Made by a program: the position numbers and the translations under genes. Below are positions 58,294 to 64,000 of a DNA stretch of 64,000 bases, piece by piece. Each line of letters starts with the position of its first letter. The stretch's first letter is position 1. Origin of the DNA: Candidatus Thorarchaeota archaeon (lineage in GTDB: Archaea; Asgardarchaeota; Thorarchaeia; Thorarchaeales; Thorarchaeaceae); assembly GCA_021498125.1 (NCBI GenBank), contig JAIZWL010000001.1, forward strand, positions 571,434 to 635,433. The letters run 5' to 3'. A model generated the notes under the pieces. The model was given only the letters and a program-made list of their open reading frames with translations. It was not told the origin of the DNA and searched no databases.

Positions 58294-59313
58294 TTACTCC
58301 ATTACATGATTTAGTGTCTTGTTCATGAGTGAACAGCATTCGTCTGACATTACTGGTTCTAGGCCCAATTCCTTTGCGAAATAATATGCCTCCTCCGTGG
58401 GATACGCTATCCCGTTGACACCAGCTTTGATTGCCAATCTGTCGGTTGTCCGTCGGTGTTCTCCATGAGGTCGGGCACACCCTAACACCACAGGGAACTC
58501 ACGGATGACCAGACGCGCCGCCAAGACGACTCGGATAATGTCCTCAGGAGTGGCGGGAATGGTATGTTCCATAGGTGTGTGGTCTAATGGTTTGAAGGCC
58601 ACTACGATTACAGCCTCGGGTCTATACTTGGCTATCATCCTGATGGCATCATCCTCTCCGTGGATCTGACCGTAATGTAGTCCTACTACAATATGAGGCA
58701 TCATTGGAATTCCATATGCCTCCAGTAATGAGAGTGACTTGTCAAATGCATCGGTGGTCAGATTAAGATGATAGACCTCTTTGATCGTGTCATTGGACCC
58801 GATGATGTCGAGCATTGCCCCATCAATACCTGCAGTACTCAATTTCTCGATCGTGTCTGGATACACTATCCCCGTATGGACCACGATGTCAAGATCAAGT
58901 TCATCCTTGACACGTTTTATTGTGGGGACGAACTTTTCCATAGGTGTGTTACCACGAGGCGTTGACCCTCCACTGATGAGGACCCCTTTTCCACCATGAT
59001 CGTTGATCTTCATGCAGGCCTCCCAGAGCGCCTCCGGAGTTGTCGCAGGTATCATAGTCTCCAGTAACTGGCCGTTACAGTGATCACAATGGAGTGCACA
59101 ATATGTGCCTGTCACTGAGATGCTCGGGAATCTCCACGGATCCGTTGCGGTATAGAATTCGGTCTCGAAGTGAACCATCCCGGGTGCATAGAACGCAATC
59201 TTCTGACCATATAGGGCTCTGCCAACGGAAAACGCCTCTTTGAAGTAGGGCTCCATATTGTTGAAGTCGGTCTCAAAGCAGGCCTTCAGCACGGTGTCTA
59301 TGTCATCACTCAA
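58294..59313 (-). CDS. Radical SAM protein, LipS1/LipS2-type lipoate synthase component
   Basis: A 339-residue radical SAM protein. The cluster motif is TGTYCALHCDHCNGQLLE (C-x3-C-x2-C), followed by KGVLISGGSTPRGNTP (SAM contact). The C-terminus has HGEHRRTTDRLAIKAG and two late cysteines (SDECCSLMNKT). In archaea lipoate is assembled by a pair of radical SAM proteins, LipS1 and LipS2, and this gene with the next upstream one fits that pair. The shorter protein is probably LipS2, but I cannot fix the assignment. It overlaps the upstream gene by 8 bases. Confidence 0.82.
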   Translation of the reverse strand: MSDDIDTVLKACFETDFNNMEPYFKEAFSVGRALYGQKIAFYAPGMVHFETEFYTATDPWRFPSISVTGTYCALHCDHCNGQLLETMIPATTPEALWEACMKINDHGGKGVLISGGSTPRGNTPMEKFVPTIKRVKDELDLDIVVHTGIVYPDTIEKLSTAGIDGAMLDIIGSNDTIKEVYHLNLTTDAFDKSLSLLEAYGIPMMPHIVVGLHYGQIHGEDDAIRMIAKYRPEAVIVVAFKPLDHTPMEHTIPATPEDIIRVVLAARLVIREFPVVLGCARPHGEHRRTTDRLAIKAGVNGIAYPTEEAYYFAKELGLEPVMSDECCSLMNKTLNHVME

Positions 59314-60439
59314 GATTCAGATCTACCTCTGTTGGTTCAATGTACTCCAATGCATAGTCCCACAGCTGGCCTCTCACGATCTTCATGTCTTCAGGCGTTG
59401 GTCTCATTGGGAAGTTTCGCCAGTGGCCGATCGATGCCTGATAGGGGGTGCAATTACCAAATGGCCGATTACACGCATTATCCATGGTATCTCCACTGCA
59501 ACCAGATGTCATGAACGCCTCGCCCTCAGTGAGGAGCTGTTCTAATAGTTCATCGCTCACTCCAAATGAGGTGAGCTGGCCCAACTCGTTGAATCTCATA
59601 TCGGCTGCATTCCCGAGATTCTTGTTGATGATGTACCGTGCGAGTTGAACTCGACGATATGCACCAAGAGGCGGTTGTGGCCAATTCTCCATCTGTGATC
59701 CCGCCTCTGGGAAGAACGAGAAGAGATGAGTCCTTGCGCCCAAGTCCTGAGCTCGCTGAATGGTCTTGATTATCTCCTCTTCGGTCTCACCTAACCCGAC
59801 TATCAGATGAATCCCAACATTTTCCGCTCCGAATACTTCAATGGACTCGTCTACCGTCCGCCAGTATTTTTCCCATTTGTGCGGGCCCTTGACCCCCATT
59901 CCGCGAAGCCTGTCAAAGATCTCTGGCGTCGCAGCATCTACTGCAATTCCCACCTTATCGGCTCCTGCCCGTTTTGCTTCTTCAAGCCAGTCCTTGTTAA
60001 TGATGGTCGGCGTGATGAGTATGGAGATATTGGATGTTGCTTCACTGAGCTGGCGGACCACCTCAATGCAGTCGTCGCGTGCCTTGCCGAGGGTGATCAT
60101 CGACACACAGACCCGCTCCACATGAGGGGCTGTGCCATCTACCAGTGATCTCTTGACATCATCAACTGAAAAGATTGGCCAATCCACCCGTATGAACGAG
60201 TTATCGGTCCAGTCCGTCTCAGTGACACGCGAACCTGACAGACCACAATACGCACATTTTGCGTGGCACCCCTCGTTGTAGGTGAGGAGAATATTAATAC
60301 AATATAATTTCGCGTCACGATAGAATTTTCCGGGGATCTTTCCCATTGTCATTGCCGCAGCAAGACTCGTTCTAACGTACTGTGGAGACTCGAGGTCCTC
60401 CTGTTGGGGAATGTTGATTGCTTGGTCTTCAGTGTTCAC
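59306..60439 (-). CDS. Radical SAM protein, second LipS1/LipS2-type component
   Basis: A 377-residue radical SAM protein. LTYNEGCHAKCAYCGLSGS (C-x3-C-x2-C) begins near residue 50. The C-terminal block SGCSGDTMDNACNRPFGNCT carries the cysteine/arginine motif that I associate with LipS1. It is the first gene of the operon, with its promoter in the 60440-60665 gap. Together with the neighbouring radical SAM, ligase and flavoprotein genes it forms a complete lipoate-assembly set; the lipoylated target is not in the window. Confidence 0.83.
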   Translation of the reverse strand: MNTEDQAINIPQQEDLESPQYVRTSLAAAMTMGKIPGKFYRDAKLYCINILLTYNEGCHAKCAYCGLSGSRVTETDWTDNSFIRVDWPIFSVDDVKRSLVDGTAPHVERVCVSMITLGKARDDCIEVVRQLSEATSNISILITPTIINKDWLEEAKRAGADKVGIAVDAATPEIFDRLRGMGVKGPHKWEKYWRTVDESIEVFGAENVGIHLIVGLGETEEEIIKTIQRAQDLGARTHLFSFFPEAGSQMENWPQPPLGAYRRVQLARYIINKNLGNAADMRFNELGQLTSFGVSDELLEQLLTEGEAFMTSGCSGDTMDNACNRPFGNCTPYQASIGHWRNFPMRPTPEDMKIVRGQLWDYALEYIEPTEVDLNLE

Positions 60440-60503
60440 CCGAATTCACCGCGCTTGCTCTGTCATTTCTGTGCAAGTCCTGCTTTAGAGTTTAACGCAA
60501 GTT

Positions 60504-60527
60504 ACAATCTGATATTTATTAGATTGT
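60504..60527. promoter_or_regulatory. Inverted repeat flanking a TATA box between lipoate operon and DppC gene
   Basis: ACAATCT (60504-60510) and AGATTGT (60521-60527) are perfect inverted repeats around GATATTTATT, which can serve as a TATA box in either direction. It lies 65 bases from the radical SAM start and about 150 from the DppC-type start. A dimeric regulator binding here would compete with TBP. Confidence 0.55.
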
Positions 60528-60674
60528 GAGAGTTAATAGTTACCACCTCTGAACAAATCCGCTGTGTCCATAATCTCTATAAGTGGGTCTCATTTCGCGG
60601 TTGCCATTATCCGCATCGAGTCTTCACATTGACTCGGGCGACTTTTCGCTCACATCAACCCCAAGGTGTTTACA

Positions 60675-62270
60675 TTGTCCAAAGTGAAAAACAATTGGCG
60701 TGACAGCAACTGGTTTCAGTCAACAATGTCCTTTTGGAATGAGTACCGTCGGCACAGACTGGGACTCTTGGGTCTGTCTATTATTCTTGGATTTGTAGTA
60801 TTGGCCATCTGGGCCCCCCTCTTTGTCCAATACTCTCCCTCTCCAAGTGCCAAGATTGCACCCCCGTTTCTGGCTCCCGACTGGATGCGGGCGGTCGACC
60901 CCGGCGCCGTCGAGAATCGTGAATACCTGCCAGATCCCAATCTGTCCCAATTATACGATCCCACTGATTCCCTACAGACCAATTATATCCGGACCTACGG
61001 TTCGGCAACTTATGGGAATGCGTCCTCGTTCTCTGGAACGCATCATCTCGCTACTGATGCGGATGACTCAAATTATGTCCAACTTACGTGGGACCATCAT
61101 GCGGGTGATCGACCAAACTTTGTTCTCCCCTTTGCTGGTGAGAGCGAGATGCCCGACACCCGCGATTTCATTTACTTCACACAGTCTTTCAAATGGCCGT
61201 ATAACCGTCTCCCAAATGATGTTGTCGTTTCCTTTAATGTCTCAATGTATCTCAGCGGCAACTTTTCCACTTCTGAGAACGGTGGGCTCATGTTCAAGAC
61301 CTATGTCTGGCTTATCGATTCATCCGGTAATTGGCGTATGATTTACAAGTCCTTCCCACCCTATACCACCGTCACTCAGAACCGTGTTGTTGACCTCAAC
61401 TACTTCGATATGGAAGAGGCATGGGGCGGCATGATTAGTTCGGGTAATGGCCAAGAAGATCCCGATGACACTCTCACTCTTGCTATTGGTCTCGCTCCAA
61501 CCAGAAACTTCTACTTTGAGTATGATCACTATAATGGTTCTGTCTCTGCTCGCTACTACGGCATCAGCCTCTATGCCTATGGCGATTACTTTGGTGCTCT
61601 TGGTACTACCGACAAGGGCGCTGACGCGTGGGCTCAACTCATCTTTGGTACACGCATCTCTCTCACGATTGGTATCCTAGCTACTGCCCTCTCTACCGCC
61701 GTCGGTGTCACCGTCGGCTTAATAGCTGGATACTATGGCGGCAAGATCGATGAAGTGCTCATGCGCGTCGTTGACTTCTTGCTAGTCATTCCTGGTTTAC
61801 CATTGATGATGGTACTTGCCGCATTTCTCGGGCCGACGATTCAAAATATCATTGTTGTCATTGCGATCCTCGGGTGGACCGGTACTTCCCGGCTCATCCG
61901 ATCTCAGGTCATGGCCGAGAAGAATAAGGCATATGTAGAGTCGGCTCGGGCAATAGGCGCAAGCGATACATATATTATTTTTAAACATGTATTTCCCAAT
62001 GTGTCTCCTCTGCTCTTTGCAGACATCACCTTAGGCGTAGTGGGAGCGATCCTATCGGAGTCAGGGCTGTCCTTCTTGGGGCTGACGGACCCGAGCGAGC
62101 CGAGCTGGGGTAGAATGCTGGCAGACGCGCAAGGATCAGGAGGCTTCAGCAACGGGGCCTGGTGGGTGGTCGTGTTCCCAGGACTGATGATCACGATCTT
62201 GTCGCTGGCGTTCACGTTTGTGGGTCACACACTTGATCAGGTGTTGAACCCGCGGTTGAGAGAGAGGTAA
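60675..62270 (+). CDS. Peptide/nickel-type ABC permease, DppC family, with large external insertion
   Basis: A 531-residue permease starting at TTG 60675 (AAGGTG upstream). After TM1 (LGLLGLSIILGFVVLAIWA, about residue 30) comes about 260 residues of non-membrane sequence (about 50-300; beta-rich, aromatic, YFTQSFKWPYNRLPNDVVV) before the DppC core. The core has AWAQLIFGTRISLTIGILA, the EAA loop YVESARAIGASDTYIIFKH, and the end LDQVLNPRLRER. DppC proteins are usually about 300 residues, so the insertion is unusual and probably an extracytoplasmic substrate-capturing domain. Confidence 0.9.
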   Translation: MSKVKNNWRDSNWFQSTMSFWNEYRRHRLGLLGLSIILGFVVLAIWAPLFVQYSPSPSAKIAPPFLAPDWMRAVDPGAVENREYLPDPNLSQLYDPTDSLQTNYIRTYGSATYGNASSFSGTHHLATDADDSNYVQLTWDHHAGDRPNFVLPFAGESEMPDTRDFIYFTQSFKWPYNRLPNDVVVSFNVSMYLSGNFSTSENGGLMFKTYVWLIDSSGNWRMIYKSFPPYTTVTQNRVVDLNYFDMEEAWGGMISSGNGQEDPDDTLTLAIGLAPTRNFYFEYDHYNGSVSARYYGISLYAYGDYFGALGTTDKGADAWAQLIFGTRISLTIGILATALSTAVGVTVGLIAGYYGGKIDEVLMRVVDFLLVIPGLPLMMVLAAFLGPTIQNIIVVIAILGWTGTSRLIRSQVMAEKNKAYVESARAIGASDTYIIFKHVFPNVSPLLFADITLGVVGAILSESGLSFLGLTDPSEPSWGRMLADAQGSGGFSNGAWWVVVFPGLMITILSLAFTFVGHTLDQVLNPRLRER

Positions 62271-62326
62271 TTCGATTTCTCCTCTCACTCGCCTCTTTCT
62301 TCCACACACGCATACGTACGATGGGC

Positions 62327-62369
62327 CTGCCTGCGAACAAGCGGGCAGCTCCATCTCCCTCTTCTTTTT
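62327..62369 (+). terminator. Hairpin terminator after DppC
   Basis: CTGCCTGC and GCGGGCAG form an 8-bp stem with one G-T wobble around GAACAA, 56 bases past the stop. A pyrimidine-rich tract ending CTTCTTTTT follows. Confidence 0.7.
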
Positions 62370-62412
62370 CGTTGACATTTCAAGACCTAAAATTATGGTA
62401 TGTAGTATCTGT

Positions 62413-63981
62413 TTATACCAGATCTCTCCTCAGAGCATATTTGAGGAGATATGGCAGAGGCGCGCTATCATCAAGGTGAGTACGAGTAAAGGCACGACCT
62501 GCGATTCTCTTTGTAGCCTCTACGTTGCCGCCAAGCAGATACACCTCTATTGCCTTGAAAAAGCGTGAGACGTTGGCCCAGTGTTCTTTGGATGAGACAA
62601 TCTCTCCACTCTCGTAGGAGTGAATGGACTCCAGTCGCCTACGCAACTCAGCAGTTGAGTCAATGAACTTTAGACGTGAGAGGAGCTGACGGATCTCGGA
62701 TGTGCGATGAGCATAAAATGTCTTCCAAGATTCGGTGTTGTCTTCGGGTGCTACTTTGCCTTTCTCTTTGTCAACGGCTAGTTCGAAGACTCGTAATAGG
62801 CTGAGCAGGCCCACAGGCGCGTGTTTACCAGCATTGATCTCATTGCTGAACTTTTTGGCTTTCTGTTCATATCTTTGTGGGGGAACAAGTTGAGCCAACA
62901 CGTGTAGGTAGTCCGCGGGGCTGTGAAATTCCTCAGGGACCGCGATGAAGCGATCCGGATACCTCGTGTTAGGTCTGTGTAACGGTAGCCATTTCATTCC
63001 TATAGGTGGTCTGTCTTGTGGAACCAATGAGGCAAATCTCACAAGGGATGGTGCTCCCCGTCCTTTTTTCCAGAGATCCAAGGCGACAGTCAGTCCAGTT
63101 CGCTGTTCAACTGCCTCAATTGGCCCGCCACGAAGATACTCCTTTAGTGTCTCGAAAAACCGTGAAGCACGTTGCCACTGTTGCTTCTCCCGTTCAGTAT
63201 TCATGATGCTAAAGGCATACACTGTAGAGAGCCGTTTCTTTATGGTTTCCAATGAGTCTATCCCGTTGAGCGCCTTGAAGATTTCACTCACGGTTTCGGC
63301 GCGCCGTCTTGAATCCACACCAAAGGCCTTGACGTAGATTTCCGGTCTGTCCCCATATTGAAGCCAATTATTGATGATATATTTAGTGAGCCCCATCAGG
63401 CTGGCGATTCCTGCGAAAGTACCTCTAGGGACCTGTTCAACGTTGCCGAAGATCTGAGCAAGTAATAGTTGAACCTCTGCTTGATAGAGCATCTGTTCTC
63501 CCTGTGGCTTGTCAAAAAAGTCTGGTCTTCGTGCGTTTACGAGGTTCCGGAGCTGGTGAACTGAAGTGATTGTTTCTTCATCAACAGAGGGCTGCCATAT
63601 GTTGACTGGAAACATCTTGCGTTCGGTGTCAGTATCCTGCTTTTTGGAGGACGGGGCATTGCTTTTTGAATCATAGAGTGCTTTCAATGTCATCAGGAGT
63701 GCGACGAGTCGTGGTGAGAATATGTTTTCCAACTCTTTTACTCCACCATAACCCTCAATGAATTTGACGAATGGTTCAATGATGTATATTGGGGTCTCAA
63801 ATGTTTCCAACGATTCTGCAAGTCCAAGAACGACCAGTCTTGGCAGAGCACCGTTGACGAAGTGTCTGACTTGGTGCTCGTTGATTGTTTTGCTCTTCGC
63901 AATGCCTTTTATCGTCCCACTTGTTTCTGTGTTGAGAAGTTTGAAAAAGTATTCTGCCTCTTTGATCCATTGTTTTGCCAT
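62413..63981 (-). CDS. Protein with repeated HTH-like units, unknown function
   Basis: A 522-residue soluble protein. I recognise no family. Four or five segments of about 40 residues share a pattern of helix, G-x-x-x-A-x-x-x-G-turn, then W/F-x-x-G-x-x-P-x-L: SGTIKGIAKSKTINEHQVRH (about 19), GTFAGIASLMGLTKYIINNW (190), GGPIEAVEQRTGLTVALDLW (295), NAGKHAPVGLLSLLRVFE (385) and GGNVEATKRIAGR (485). Each is preceded by an aromatic helix such as RFFETLKEYLR or RFFKAIEVYLL. They resemble HTH units, possibly a multi-site nucleic-acid binder. The start is ATG 63981. Confidence 0.62.
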   Translation of the reverse strand: MAKQWIKEAEYFFKLLNTETSGTIKGIAKSKTINEHQVRHFVNGALPRLVVLGLAESLETFETPIYIIEPFVKFIEGYGGVKELENIFSPRLVALLMTLKALYDSKSNAPSSKKQDTDTERKMFPVNIWQPSVDEETITSVHQLRNLVNARRPDFFDKPQGEQMLYQAEVQLLLAQIFGNVEQVPRGTFAGIASLMGLTKYIINNWLQYGDRPEIYVKAFGVDSRRRAETVSEIFKALNGIDSLETIKKRLSTVYAFSIMNTEREKQQWQRASRFFETLKEYLRGGPIEAVEQRTGLTVALDLWKKGRGAPSLVRFASLVPQDRPPIGMKWLPLHRPNTRYPDRFIAVPEEFHSPADYLHVLAQLVPPQRYEQKAKKFSNEINAGKHAPVGLLSLLRVFELAVDKEKGKVAPEDNTESWKTFYAHRTSEIRQLLSRLKFIDSTAELRRRLESIHSYESGEIVSSKEHWANVSRFFKAIEVYLLGGNVEATKRIAGRAFTRTHLDDSAPLPYLLKYALRRDLV

Positions 63982-64000
63982 CTTTGAATTAAGATAGCGC

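Noticed and set aside
1-64000. tRNA, rRNA, CRISPR arrays and insertion sequences
   Set aside because: I looked for T-loop (GTTCGAATC-like) signatures, regularly spaced direct repeats, transposase motifs and terminal inverted repeats and found none convincing; a covariance-model search would be needed to exclude divergent tRNAs.

Overview
The window reads as archaeal chromosome, most likely from an Asgard archaeon (a Thorarchaeia-like relative is my best guess, inferred and not proven). Archaeal marks are a 20S proteasome alpha subunit, the archaeal D-aminoacyl-tRNA deacylase, TrmB-like and Lrp regulators, TATA-box promoters, a LipS1/LipS2-type lipoate pathway and a CIA2/MIP18 protein. Asgard-leaning marks are a Ras-fold protein that has lost its nucleotide-binding motifs, and a transmembrane surface protein whose cytosolic part resembles a longin-type domain. 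I saw no rRNA, tRNA, CRISPR array or transposon.

Layout. 1-5.2 kb: glycerol catabolism (glpA, glpB, partial glpC-like, glycerol kinase). 5.3-13.1 kb: acyl-CoA / beta-oxidation genes (two enoyl-CoA hydratases, two-domain 3-hydroxyacyl-CoA dehydrogenase, SCP2-type thiolase with its DUF35 partner, SCP2-fold protein, nitroreductase, small unknowns). 13.1-15.8 kb: a divergent gap with two strong hairpins, a 46-residue CdrS-like RHH protein and a tandem pair of cysteine-rich unknown proteins. 15.8-21.7 kb: epimerase, YkgJ-type protein, aminotransferase, DUF362 protein, a long disordered acidic protein and the Ras-fold pseudo-GTPase candidate. 21.9-31.3 kb: a CIA2-like / zinc-ribbon membrane / GNAT operon facing a cluster dominated by coiled coils, including a 1299-residue TrmB-like protein. 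31.4-39.5 kb: mixed housekeeping and signalling genes (gene with an in-frame TGA, PD-(D/E)XK protein, ATP-grasp ligase, psmA, radical SAM activase, PAS kinase, HDAC-family deacetylase).

39.7-42.3 kb is a compact sulfur/Fe-S operon: TusA, DsrE-like, an IscS homologue with Asp in place of the PLP lysine, and IscU fused to a degenerate thioredoxin-reductase-like NAD-binding domain. 42.3-48.4 kb holds two regulators and an AT-richer stretch of membrane proteins, one with a clan-CD-like His/Cys pair. 48.4-53.8 kb is a giant surface receptor-like gene. 53.9-62.3 kb holds DppB- and DppC-type ABC permeases separated by MscL and a divergent lipoate-assembly operon (two radical SAM proteins, LplA-DUF116 fusion, geranylgeranyl-reductase-like flavoprotein). 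The right edge holds a 522-residue protein with repeated HTH-like units.

Several gene ends carry GC hairpins followed by T-rich tracts, which look like intrinsic terminators and are unusual for an archaeon. The best candidates for undescribed biology are the Lys-less IscS with the IscU-reductase fusion, the surface-to-longin receptor, the TrmB-headed 1299-residue coiled coil, the cysteine-rich paralogue pair behind the CdrS-like gene, and the in-frame TGA gene.
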